From positions 1 through 64,000 of the forward strand of contig CAWCPM010000015.1 in assembly GCA_963797565.1 (NCBI GenBank): a stretch of DNA of 64,000 nt, given 5' to 3'. The stretch's first letter is position 1. Each line of letters begins with the position of its first letter. Of this stretch, positions 44,755 through 54,072 are shown piece by piece. Source of the DNA: JAICYJ01 sp963797565. Its GTDB lineage: Bacteria > Actinomycetota > Thermoleophilia > Gaiellales > JAICJC01. Both the position numbers and the translations under genes were made by a program. The notes under the pieces are model-generated. The model was not told the origin of the DNA, searched no databases, and saw nothing but the letters and a program-made list of their open reading frames with translations.

Positions 44755-46010
44755 GCGACGGACAGGGACGACGACGGGTGGTCATCACCGGCATGGGCGC
44801 GGTCACGCCGTGCGGGCTCGACGCCGAGCAGACCTGGCGGTCTGTGCGCGAGGGCCGCTCCGGCGTGTCCGTGGTCGAGGGCTTCGAGGGCAACGTGCGG
44901 ATCGCCGCGCAGGTCAGGGACTTCGAGCCCGAGCGGTACATGGAGCATCGCTCCGTCCGGAAGACCGACCGCTTCGCGCAGTTCGCCGTGGCCGCTGCCA
45001 CGATGGCCGTGCAGGATGCCGGCATCGACATCCGTGCCGACGCCGAGCGGATCGGCTGCTCGATCGGCACCGGCATCGGCGGCCTCAAGACCGAGGAGAT
45101 CGCGCACCGCAAGCTGTTCGAGGCCGGCCCCGACCGTCTCAACCCGTTCTGGGTAACGGCCCTGATCCCGAACATGGGCGCGGCCGAGATATCGATGGCG
45201 CTGGGTACCCGCGGGCCGCTCACGACCGAGTGCACCGCCTGCGCCGCGTCGGCCATGTCGATCGGAAACGCCGTGCTGTTCATCCGCGCCGGCATGGCCG
45301 ATGCGATGCTGGCGGGCGGCGTGGAGGCGCCGGTGGTGCCGCTCGGCCTCGGCGGCTTCGGCACGATGCGGGCGCTGTCGCGCCGCAACGACGACCCGGA
45401 GGGCGCCAGCCGGCCGTTCGACCTGGGCCGGGACGGGTTCATCCTGGCCGAGGGCGGCGCCGTGCTGGTGCTCGAGGAGCTGGAGCGGGCGCGTGCCCGC
45501 GGCGCCCACATCCACGCCGAGATCGTGGGCTACGGCATGTCGTCGGACGCCCACCACGTCACCGAACCCGATCCGGTCGGCGGCAACCCGGCGCGGGCGA
45601 TGCGAAACGCCATGGTCGACGGTGGGGTGACGCCGGAGATGATCGCCTACGTGAACGCGCACGGCACCTCAACACCGGCCGGCGATGCCGCCGAGACGAA
45701 GGCGCTGAAACTGGCGCTGGGCGAGGAGCGCGCGTACCAGATCCCGACATCGTCGACCAAGAGCGAGACCGGGCACCTGCTGGGTGCGGCCGGGGCCCTG
45801 GAGACGATCATCACCACGCTCGCGATGCGCGACTCGTTCGTGCCGCCCACCATCAACCAGACCGATCCCGACCCGGACTGCGATCTCGACTACGTCCCCA
45901 ACACCGGCCGGGCCGCCGACGTCCCCTATGCGCTCACGAACTCGTTCGGGTTCGGCGGGCACAACGCGGTGATCGTGCTGCGGCGATGGGACGCGGACGC
46001 TGCGGCCTGA
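44751..46010 (+). CDS. fabF: beta-ketoacyl-ACP synthase II
   Basis: A 419-residue elongating condensing enzyme. The active Cys is in TTECTACAASAMSIG, and the two His are in YVNAHGTSTPAGD and KSETGHLLGAAG. TNSFGFGGHNAVIV closes the fold. It extends acyl-ACP with malonyl-ACP. ATG at 44751 overlaps the fabG stop by 4 bases. It is followed by a 52-base gap before accD. Confidence 0.95.
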   Translation: MSDGQGRRRVVITGMGAVTPCGLDAEQTWRSVREGRSGVSVVEGFEGNVRIAAQVRDFEPERYMEHRSVRKTDRFAQFAVAAATMAVQDAGIDIRADAERIGCSIGTGIGGLKTEEIAHRKLFEAGPDRLNPFWVTALIPNMGAAEISMALGTRGPLTTECTACAASAMSIGNAVLFIRAGMADAMLAGGVEAPVVPLGLGGFGTMRALSRRNDDPEGASRPFDLGRDGFILAEGGAVLVLEELERARARGAHIHAEIVGYGMSSDAHHVTEPDPVGGNPARAMRNAMVDGGVTPEMIAYVNAHGTSTPAGDAAETKALKLALGEERAYQIPTSSTKSETGHLLGAAGALETIITTLAMRDSFVPPTINQTDPDPDCDLDYVPNTGRAADVPYALTNSFGFGGHNAVIVLRRWDADAAA

Positions 46011-46062
46011 CGCCGCGCCGCAACCAATCCCACCAGCTCGCGCGTCACACGTCGGAGGGTCA

Positions 46063-47017
46063 GTGGCCAAGGAGATCAGCGTCGACATCAGCCGTGTGGG
46101 GACGGAGGCCGGGCAGTCCGAGACGGCCGCCAGCCGCACCCGCAACACCTGCCCGCGCTGCGATTCGCACTACCGCGAGGAGGAGATGGTCGCGAACCTG
46201 CGCGTCTGCGCGCACTGCGGCTACCACTTCTCGGTGACCGCCCGTGAGCGGATCGTGCAGCTGACCGATGAGGGCAGCTGGAGCGAGATCGCGCGCGAGC
46301 TGCACTCGGCGGATGCCCTCGAGTTCGTCGACACGCGGGCGTACCCCGAGCGTCTGCAGGCGGCGGAGCAGCAGACAGGGCTGAGCGACGCGATGCTGGT
46401 GGGCTCGGCTGACATCGGCGGCCTGCCGGTGGCGCTGGCCGTGATGGACTTCAGCTTCCTGGGCGGCAGCATGGGCTCGGTGGTGGGGGAGAAGGTGTTC
46501 CGTGCCGCCGAGCTGGCGATCGAGCGGCGCATGCCCCTGGTGACCGTGGCCGCCTCCGGCGGCGCTCGCATGCAGGAGGGCGTGCTGGCCCTGATGCAGA
46601 TGGCGAAGACGGTCGCGGCCGTGGACGAGCTGCGCGAGGCAGGGCGGCCCTACATCTCGGTGCTGGCCCACCCCACGACCGGCGGCGTCGCCGCCAGCTT
46701 CGCGGCACTGGGTGACGTGGTGATCGCCGAGCCGGGGGCCCTGCTCTCGTTCTCCGGCCCGCGGGTCGTGCGCCAGACGACGCGTGAGGACGTGCCCGAC
46801 GACTTCGGCCTGGCGGAGTCGAACTACCGGCACGGCCACATCGATCTGATCGTGCCGCGTCCGGAGCTGCGGGACACGGTGGCGCGCCTGGCGTGGCTGC
46901 TCGCGGGCGGCAACCCCTATCGCCGGCCGACCCTGATCCCCGACCTGGGCGCACAGCGTGCGGTCGGCCGCCTTCTGGGCGGCGCCCGCCGCAGAATCAC
47001 CGACATCTGGCCGGACC

Positions 47018-47031
<14 letters not shown>
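46063..47031 (+). CDS. accD: acetyl-CoA carboxylase carboxyltransferase subunit beta
   Basis: A 322-residue crotonase-fold carboxyltransferase beta subunit with its N-terminal zinc ribbon: CPRCDSHY and, 18 residues on, VCAHCGYHF. It shows PLVTVAASGGARMQEG and GGVAASFAALGDV for the CoA site. With AccA it moves the carboxyl group from biotin to acetyl-CoA. GTG at 46063 has GGAGGG close upstream. It overlaps accA by 14 bases. Confidence 0.95.
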
Positions 47032-47860
<829 letters not shown>

Positions 47861-47863
47861 GCG

Positions 47864-50152
47864 TTGACGGCCGGGAGCGCAGCGCCGGGCTACCGTGCAG
47901 GCATCCGCCCGCGTCCCCTGATCCTGCTCCTGTCCGCGCTCGCGGTGGCCGCTCTGATGTCGGGCGACGCCGCCGCGGAGTCGTTCGGCGACAGCCTGCC
48001 GTCGCTGCCGGCCGCGGCGCCCGTGCAGCTGACGCTCTCGCTGCAGCCGCGCCATCCGCGGCTGCTCGAGCGACTGGCCCTCGCCTCCAGCGGGCGGCAG
48101 CCGCTGCCGCCGCGGCTGGTGCGTGCGCTGTTCCTGCCCTCGTCGCGCGACATCGCACGGGTGCAGGCGGTGATGGCGGCAGCCGGGCTGCGGCTCCAGT
48201 CCCACCGGGGTCTTTCGATGTCCTTCACCGGCCCCGCAGCGGCCGCCGAACAGGCCTTCGGCGTGTCGTTGCACCCGGCCGGCGCCGCCGGCGGCTTCGC
48301 CCGGCGTGCCTCCCCGCGCCCGCAGGTGCCCGCGTCGATCGCCCCGCTCGTGCAGGACGTGTCGGGTCTGGACACCACGACGCCGCTGCAGCCGCTGGCC
48401 GCCGGCGGTCACGGGGCGCCGTCCGTTGCGCCCTGCTCGGCGGCGGCGCACACCGGCGGCTACCTGCCCTCGCAGCTTGGCTCGGCGGGCGGATACGGCC
48501 ACTCGGCCCTGGTCGCCGGCGGCTACGACGGCGGCGGCGAGAGCGTGGCGGTGGTGGCCTTCTCCGGGTACAGGCCGTCCGACGTGGCCGCCTACCAGGC
48601 CTGCTTCGGCACCTCCGTCCCGGTCAGCGACCGTCAGGTGGGCCGCGCCGGCGGTGACCGCAGCGGCTCCGCCGAGGTCGCGCTCGACATCGAGACGGTG
48701 ATCGCGGCCGCGCCCGGTCTGGATGCGGTGCACGTCTACATCGACAGGCCGGCCGGCACGATGGCGGAGGTCGTGAACGCGATCGTGGCCGATGCGCCGG
48801 TCACCGGCGTTCGGATCATCACCGACAGCTGGGGTCTGTGCGAGCCTGAGGTGTCGCCGGCGGCCGCGGCCGCAACCAACTCGGCGCTGCAGCTGGCAGC
48901 GGTCTCCGGCATCACCTTTGTGGCCGCGTCAGGCGATGACGGCGCCTACGACTGCGGCGCCGTCCGCCAGCTGGCCGTGGACGATCCGGCCGCCCAGCCG
49001 TTCGCCACGGGCGTCGGCGGCACGGATCTCCGTCTCAGCGCGTCCGGCAGCCGGCACGAGGTCGTGTGGAACGACCTCACCGGCGCCGGGGGCGGCGGTC
49101 TCTCACGGTTCTGGGCGCGGCCGGCCTGGCAGGCGGGTGCGGGTGTCAGCAACCGTTTCTCGAACGGCCATCGGCAGGTGCCGGACGTCTCCCTGCACGC
49201 GTCCGCCGCCCAGCACGGCTATCCCGTCTACTGCACGACCGGGGCCTGCGGGCACGCCGGATGGATGACGCTGGGCGGGACCAGTGCCTCCGCGCCGCTT
49301 CTGGCCGGCATCGTGGCCGACATGAACAGCTACTCGCTGGCCCACGGCGGCACGCGGCTGGGATTCGCGAACCCGTTCCTGTACGACAGTTTCACCGCCG
49401 ATCCCGCCGCGTTCCGCGACGTCACGACCGGCAGCAACAACCCCGATCACGTCGGGCCGTACCCGGCCACGCCCGGCTACGACCAGGCGAGCGGCATCGG
49501 CGCACCGCTCGCCGGTGCGCTGGCTGCCGACCTGGCCGCGTACGTGCCCGCTCAGCCCGCGTTCGCGGCGACCCGGATCTCTGCGCTGCCGTCCGGTCAA
49601 AGGACGCTGCGGCACGGGCGCTTCATCACCCTGCACGGCGTGCTCAGCGATGCCGAGGGCGGCATCGGCGGGGCTCGCGTAATCGTCCAGGGTGCCTCGG
49701 CGATCGGCGTTCGCGAGTGGCGGCGCACCACCGGCGCCCACGGCGCCTGGTCGCTGAGGCTGCGGTCGCCGTCCCGCCGCACGCGCTGGCGCGCGGTCTA
49801 CCTGGGATCGGATACGCGCCGGCCCGCGATCTCCGGCCGCCGCACGATCTACGTGATCCCGCCGCTCTGGGCCCGCACTCCGGCCGGCCCGCTCACTGCC
49901 GGCGTGCCGTTCTCGTTCAAGGGCCGCACGTTGCCCGCGCTGGCCGGCCGGCCGGTGCTCGCCCAGATCCGAAGGGCCGGCGGTCGCTGGCATCGCATCG
50001 GCCCGGCCGGGGTGGGGGAGAGCGGCCGCTTCCGGCGGGTGATGACACTGCAGCGGGCCGGCCGCTACCGCCTTCGCTGGCGGTACCATGGCAGCCGCAA
50101 CGGCCGTTGGCTGAGCGCCGTCTCGGCGTCCCGCCTGATCACCGTGGGCTGA
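47864..50152 (+). CDS. secreted sedolisin-family (S53) serine protease with propeptide
   Basis: A 762-residue protein with a signal peptide (LILLLSALAVAALMSGDAAA). A pro-kumamolisin activation domain follows (about residues 55-170), then the S53 catalytic domain. The acid pair is Glu271 and Asp275 in SAEVALDIETV, the oxyanion Asp is in IITDSWG, and the Ser is in LGGTSASAPLLAGI at about 474. The C-terminal 200 residues are Ig-like/beta-rich. Sedolisins are Ca2+-binding, acid-active proteases matured by self-cleavage. TTG at 47864 follows accA by 3 bases. Confidence 0.88.
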   Translation: MTAGSAAPGYRAGIRPRPLILLLSALAVAALMSGDAAAESFGDSLPSLPAAAPVQLTLSLQPRHPRLLERLALASSGRQPLPPRLVRALFLPSSRDIARVQAVMAAAGLRLQSHRGLSMSFTGPAAAAEQAFGVSLHPAGAAGGFARRASPRPQVPASIAPLVQDVSGLDTTTPLQPLAAGGHGAPSVAPCSAAAHTGGYLPSQLGSAGGYGHSALVAGGYDGGGESVAVVAFSGYRPSDVAAYQACFGTSVPVSDRQVGRAGGDRSGSAEVALDIETVIAAAPGLDAVHVYIDRPAGTMAEVVNAIVADAPVTGVRIITDSWGLCEPEVSPAAAAATNSALQLAAVSGITFVAASGDDGAYDCGAVRQLAVDDPAAQPFATGVGGTDLRLSASGSRHEVVWNDLTGAGGGGLSRFWARPAWQAGAGVSNRFSNGHRQVPDVSLHASAAQHGYPVYCTTGACGHAGWMTLGGTSASAPLLAGIVADMNSYSLAHGGTRLGFANPFLYDSFTADPAAFRDVTTGSNNPDHVGPYPATPGYDQASGIGAPLAGALAADLAAYVPAQPAFAATRISALPSGQRTLRHGRFITLHGVLSDAEGGIGGARVIVQGASAIGVREWRRTTGAHGAWSLRLRSPSRRTRWRAVYLGSDTRRPAISGRRTIYVIPPLWARTPAGPLTAGVPFSFKGRTLPALAGRPVLAQIRRAGGRWHRIGPAGVGESGRFRRVMTLQRAGRYRLRWRYHGSRNGRWLSAVSASRLITVG

Positions 50153-50184
50153 TCGCCACCGGGCACTTGGGTACGATCTGCGCG

Positions 50185-51243
50185 GTGACCCGCGGCCTCA
50201 ACCGGTTCGAGACCATCTCCGTGGCCCTGGCCGTGATCATCGCGGCCGCGGCCGGCGCGCTGGCGCTGGCATCCGTGGCCAACACGGCCGTGTTCGTCGT
50301 ATCGGCGGCCGCGCTGGTGGCGCTGGCCTGGATCGTGGGCGTCGCCACCGAGCAGCTGGGAGCGAGCGCCGGACCCAAGGTCGGGGGCGTGCTGAATGCC
50401 ACCTTCGGCAACGCCGCGGAGCTGATCATCACCATCTTCGCCATCCGCGCAGGGCAGCTGGAGGTGGCCACCGCGTCGATCACCGGATCGATCCTGGGCA
50501 ACACGCTGCTGGTGCTGGGGGCGTCGTTCTTCATCGGCGGCCTCAAGAACGGCCTGCAGACGTTCAACCAGCGCGTGGCCGGCATGAATGCGTCGATGCT
50601 GGCGCTGGCGGTGATCGGTCTCGGCATACCCACCCTGTTCGGCCACGTGGCCGAACACCCCGACGTGCAGGCCGTCTCCGACATCACCGCGGGCATCCTG
50701 CTCACCCTGTACGTGCTGATGCTGGTGTTCTACTTCCGCACGCCGGAGGTGGCCCACGTCTCCGGCCACGAACCGATCGGCCCGCACTGGCCGGGCCGGC
50801 TGGCGATGCTGCTGCTCCTGCTCTCGACGGGGGCCGTGGCGGTGATCTCGGACGTGTTCGTCGGTACGCTCGACGCGGTGATCTCCGATGTCGGCATCTC
50901 CGCGGTGTTCCTGGGCCTGATCATCGTGCCCCTGGTCGGCAACATCGCCGAGAACATCGTCGGCATCAAGATCGCCTACCAGAACGACATGGACTTCTCG
51001 ATGCTGGTGTCGCTGGGCTCGTCTCTGCAGATTGCGCTGGGGGTGGCGCCGGCCCTGGTGTTCATCTCGCTGCTGACACCGCACCACTTCGACCTGCTGT
51101 TTCCGGTGATGCAGGTGGTGTCGCTGGCGGCTGCCGTCTTCATCACCGCGCTGATCGCGGCCGACGGCGAGTCGAACTGGCTCGAGGGGGCGCAGCTGAT
51201 GGCCGTCTACGGGATCATCGCAACGGCGGTGTGGTACCTGTGA
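50185..51243 (+). CDS. Ca2+/H+ antiporter, CaxA family (first copy)
   Basis: A 352-residue membrane antiporter with about 11 spans. The two internal repeats carry the family alpha motifs, seen as NATFGNAAELIITI and LVGNIAENIVGI, whose Glu residues bind Ca2+. A short acidic or His-containing loop (TPEVAHVSGHEPIGP) separates the halves. It exports Ca2+ in exchange for protons. GTG at 50185 has TACGAT 7 bases upstream. It overlaps the second copy by 4 bases. Confidence 0.88.
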   Translation: MTRGLNRFETISVALAVIIAAAAGALALASVANTAVFVVSAAALVALAWIVGVATEQLGASAGPKVGGVLNATFGNAAELIITIFAIRAGQLEVATASITGSILGNTLLVLGASFFIGGLKNGLQTFNQRVAGMNASMLALAVIGLGIPTLFGHVAEHPDVQAVSDITAGILLTLYVLMLVFYFRTPEVAHVSGHEPIGPHWPGRLAMLLLLLSTGAVAVISDVFVGTLDAVISDVGISAVFLGLIIVPLVGNIAENIVGIKIAYQNDMDFSMLVSLGSSLQIALGVAPALVFISLLTPHHFDLLFPVMQVVSLAAAVFITALIAADGESNWLEGAQLMAVYGIIATAVWYL

Positions 51244-52283
51244 CCCGCACGCAGCAGACCGCGTTCGTCGTCATCTTCGGCGTCGCCGCGCTGGCGCTGG
51301 GGATGCAGGTGGTGGGTGTGGAGGGCCAGCTGGTGTTCGTCGTGGCCGGCGTTGGCGTGGCCGGCCTGGCGTGGGCGCTGGGCGAGGCCACCGAGCAGGC
51401 CGGCGGGTCGGCCGGTCCGCGTGTCTCGGCACTGCTCAACGCCAGCTTCGGCAACCTGCCCGAGCTGGTGATCCTGGTGCTCGCGATCAATGCGGGTCTG
51501 ACCGACATCGCACGGGCATCGATCATCGGCTCGGTGATCGGAAACGTGCTCCTGATCCTGGGGCTGGCCCTGCTGCTGGGCGGCTGGCGCCACGGCATCC
51601 AGCGGTTCAACGAGCGGATGGCCGGCACCAACGCCTCGATGCTGATCCTGGCGGTGGTCGGGCTGGGCCTGCCGACGCTGTTCCACGCCGTCGACCCGGA
51701 CATGCAGGCCGAGCTGACCCTGTCGCGCTTCACGGCCGCCGCGCTGCTGCTCTGCTACGTCGCCTACGTCTACTTCTCATTCACCACGCCCGGCCTGCAG
51801 TTCCACGACGAGCCGGGCGTGCTGTCGTGGTCGCGCACCCAGGCGGTGAGCCTGCTGGTGGCCACGGCCGTGGCGACCGGCGTCGTCTCTGAGGTGCTGG
51901 TGCACTCGATCGAGCCCACCATCAAGGCCTGGGGGGTGCCCCGCGAGTTCATCGGGCTGATCGTGGTGCCGTTCGTGGGCAACGTGGCCGAGCACTTCTC
52001 GGCCGTCAGGCTTGCGATCCACAACCGCATGGACTTCGCGATGGGGATCGCCTTCGGGTCGGGCATCCAGATCTCGCTGCTGGCCAGCGCGGTGGCCGTG
52101 TTCGCGAGCACGCTGATCGGCAAGCAGCTGACGCTGGTGTTCGACCCGCTGCAGCTCGCGGCGCTGGGTGCGGCGGCGATCGGCTCGACGATGGTGGCGC
52201 GGTCCGGCGAGACGAACTGGTTGGAGGGGCTGCAGCTGCTGGTCACCTACTTCATCGTGGCGGTGGCGTTCTGGCTGCTATGA
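51240..52283 (+). CDS. Ca2+/H+ antiporter, CaxA family (second copy)
   Basis: A 347-residue paralogue of the preceding gene. The motifs read NASFGNLPELVILV and FVGNVAEHFSAV, so the Ca2+-binding Glu is kept in both halves. The surrounding residues differ from the first copy (His next to Glu here, Asn there). GTG at 51240 overlaps the previous stop; a GTG nine bases earlier is possible. Tandem overlapping copies suggest either a heterodimer or two affinities. Confidence 0.86.
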   Translation: MTRTQQTAFVVIFGVAALALGMQVVGVEGQLVFVVAGVGVAGLAWALGEATEQAGGSAGPRVSALLNASFGNLPELVILVLAINAGLTDIARASIIGSVIGNVLLILGLALLLGGWRHGIQRFNERMAGTNASMLILAVVGLGLPTLFHAVDPDMQAELTLSRFTAAALLLCYVAYVYFSFTTPGLQFHDEPGVLSWSRTQAVSLLVATAVATGVVSEVLVHSIEPTIKAWGVPREFIGLIVVPFVGNVAEHFSAVRLAIHNRMDFAMGIAFGSGIQISLLASAVAVFASTLIGKQLTLVFDPLQLAALGAAAIGSTMVARSGETNWLEGLQLLVTYFIVAVAFWLL

Positions 52284-52573
52284 CCTTCAACCGGCGGTAC
52301 TGGTCGATCGCGCTCTCGCTCTGGCTCGTCGCCTGCGTGGTGCTGGCGGTGGCCGCCGTACTCTCGGCGCCCACCTGGACGGACGTGGTCGCCTTCGCGT
52401 TTGGCTGGGGACTGTTCGCGGTCGTCCTGTGGTGGACGCTGGCAACCGTGCGAACCCAGCGCGCGGGCGAGCGCGTCCGATCGATCGAGGCGGCTCTGGA
52501 CGAGCAGCTCGCCAGCGGCGAGATCTCCGCGGAGCAGCACGAGCGGCTGCTGCGGACGCTGCACGGGCGGTGA
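52280..52573 (+). CDS. small two-span membrane protein with SHOCT-like tail
   Basis: A 97-residue protein. Two hydrophobic segments (LSLWLVACVVLAVAAVL and VVAFAFGWGLFAVVLWWTLA) are followed by a charged helix. The end, LDEQLASGEISAEQHERLLRTL, fits the short C-terminal helical (SHOCT) pattern. Function unknown. It overlaps the second antiporter by 4 bases, so it may modulate that transporter, but this is only context. Confidence 0.65.
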   Translation: MTFNRRYWSIALSLWLVACVVLAVAAVLSAPTWTDVVAFAFGWGLFAVVLWWTLATVRTQRAGERVRSIEAALDEQLASGEISAEQHERLLRTLHGR

Positions 52574-52582
52574 CGCCGGCGC

Positions 52583-53464
52583 TTATCGGATCGGGTAGGC
52601 CTTCCCGTTCACGGCCGGCAGCACCTGCGACGTCACCCAGGCCGGCGTCTGCACCACACCGGTGCGGTAGGAGTACATCCCGTTCGGGTGCTTGCGCGCG
52701 GCCAGGTAGCCGAGCGCGCGCGTGTTCGACATGTGGCACTTGATGCGGGCCGAAACCACCCAGCCGGTGGACTGGCTGTCGGACCCCGCGGACGACGTCA
52801 GCGCGTACCCGTGGTCGGAACGCTGCAGCGAGTGCATGTAGGCGTAGCCGCGGTCCATCACCCGCCAACCGCAGGGAATGCCGGCCGCCCGCAGTGCCAT
52901 CACGGCGGCGGCCGTGTCGTTCGAGTCCGGGCCGCTGCCGGCGGCGAAGCTGAATCCGCCCGAGCTGCCCTGGTGGGACCGGATGTAGTCCACCGACTTG
53001 CGCGGCACCGGCGATCCGGCCGCCCGCAGCGCCAGCACGCCCCAGTAGGTCGAGCTCAGGAAGCCGCCGATGCGCCCGCCGCGGCCGATCTTGGTGCGAA
53101 GCGCGCGCACGAGGTTGCGGCCGGCGAAGTTGGCCGGGTTCCTGTTCAGCGCGACCACGGCCAGGATGCCGCGCTCGAGCGTGAAGGAATCGCTCCAGCC
53201 GTGCGCCTTGGAGGCCAGGAAGTGGCCGGGGGTGTGGCCGCCGCTGCGGTGCATGGTCGCGGGGTGCCGGCCGGCGGCGGCCAGCCCCATCACCGCCCAC
53301 TCGGTCAGCGACACCGCGGCCGAGCCGCCCGGCTCGGAGAAGCCGCCGGACAGGCCCTGGCGCGATGCCAGGTAGTCGCCGCCGCCGGCGGCGGTCGCGG
53401 GGCCGGCCAGCGCTGCCATCAGCAGGCCGGACAGGACGATGGTGATCAGCGTGCGTCGAATCAT
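52583..53464 (-). CDS. secreted alpha/alpha-toroid (prenyltransferase/squalene cyclase-like) protein, transcobalamin alpha-domain-like
   Basis: A 293-residue protein with a signal peptide (LITIVLSGLLMAALAGPATA), then repeated Gly-Gly-Phe/helix units: RQGLSGGFSEPGGS, GRIGGFLSSTYWGVLALRAAG, SSGGFSFAAGSGPDSNDT, DHGYALTSSAGSDSQS and NGMYSYRTGVVQTPAW. This is the alpha6/alpha6 barrel superfamily that includes terpene cyclases and the cobalamin-binding alpha domain of intrinsic factor. No DxDD or prenyltransferase zinc site is apparent, so enzymatic cyclisation is unlikely. It is the last gene of the cobalamin-riboswitch operon. A role as an extracellular corrinoid-binding partner is inferred. Confidence 0.75.
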   Translation of the reverse strand: MIRRTLITIVLSGLLMAALAGPATAAGGGDYLASRQGLSGGFSEPGGSAAVSLTEWAVMGLAAAGRHPATMHRSGGHTPGHFLASKAHGWSDSFTLERGILAVVALNRNPANFAGRNLVRALRTKIGRGGRIGGFLSSTYWGVLALRAAGSPVPRKSVDYIRSHQGSSGGFSFAAGSGPDSNDTAAAVMALRAAGIPCGWRVMDRGYAYMHSLQRSDHGYALTSSAGSDSQSTGWVVSARIKCHMSNTRALGYLAARKHPNGMYSYRTGVVQTPAWVTSQVLPAVNGKAYPIR

Positions 53465-54072
53465 GTCGGTGTCTCCAGGGGTGCGAAGGTTGCATGCAGG
53501 CGCCGCGCGTAGCGGTCGAGCATGCGGAACAGGGTCGGGCCCGCGATCACGGCGATCACGGCGTTCCCGCTGGCGTGGGCGACATCGAAGGGGATGCCGG
53601 TCGCGGCCAGGGTCATGAATGCGTGCAGGTTGGCGCTGGGGCCGAGCGTGCTCCAGGCCCACACGTCCATCAGCCAGTCGAACAGGAACCCGCAGACGAT
53701 GCCGTACGCCGCCAGCGTCCAGCGGTTTCGCAGCGGCCGGCCGATCGCCGCCGCACCGGCGCCGACCAGCGCCCAGCCGATCATCTGCCACGGTGTCCAC
53801 GGACCCTGGCCGAGGAACGCGTTCGAGACCAGGGCGGCCGCGCCCCCGGTCGCGATGCCGGCGCGGGCGCCCAGCGTTGCTCCGGTGACCGCGACGATCA
53901 TCGTCACCGGCTGCACGTTGGGGATGAACGCGAACAGCACCCGCCCGCCGGCCGCCGCGGCCGCCAGCGCGGCCACCAGCGCCAGCTCGCGGCTGCGGTT
54001 GGGCCCGGTCTCGACCGCCGAGATGGCCAGCACCACGCAGCCCAGCGCGATCAGCAGCACGATGCTAGACAC
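53461..54072 (-). CDS. ECF transporter S (substrate-binding) component
   Basis: A 203-residue membrane protein with about six spans. It has the S-component look: NVQPVTMIVAVTGATLGARA, followed by VSNAFLGQGPWTPWQMIGWA. Such proteins bind a vitamin within the membrane and are released by the ECF module. The cobalamin riboswitch upstream makes cobalamin or a corrinoid the likely substrate. It overlaps the ATPase gene by 8 bases and the toroid gene by 4. Confidence 0.83.
   Translation of the reverse strand: MSSIVLLIALGCVVLAISAVETGPNRSRELALVAALAAAAAGGRVLFAFIPNVQPVTMIVAVTGATLGARAGIATGGAAALVSNAFLGQGPWTPWQMIGWALVGAGAAAIGRPLRNRWTLAAYGIVCGFLFDWLMDVWAWSTLGPSANLHAFMTLAATGIPFDVAHASGNAVIAVIAGPTLFRMLDRYARRLHATFAPLETPT

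Noticed and set aside
44700..44800. A hidden acpP between fabG and fabF.
   Set aside because: The two genes overlap by 4 bases and no DSL-type phosphopantetheine motif occurs in any frame nearby.
52583..53464. Reading the alpha/alpha-toroid protein as a squalene or terpene cyclase.
   Set aside because: It is secreted, lacks a DxDD or zinc-type catalytic motif, and lies in a cobalamin-controlled transport operon, so a binding role fits better.
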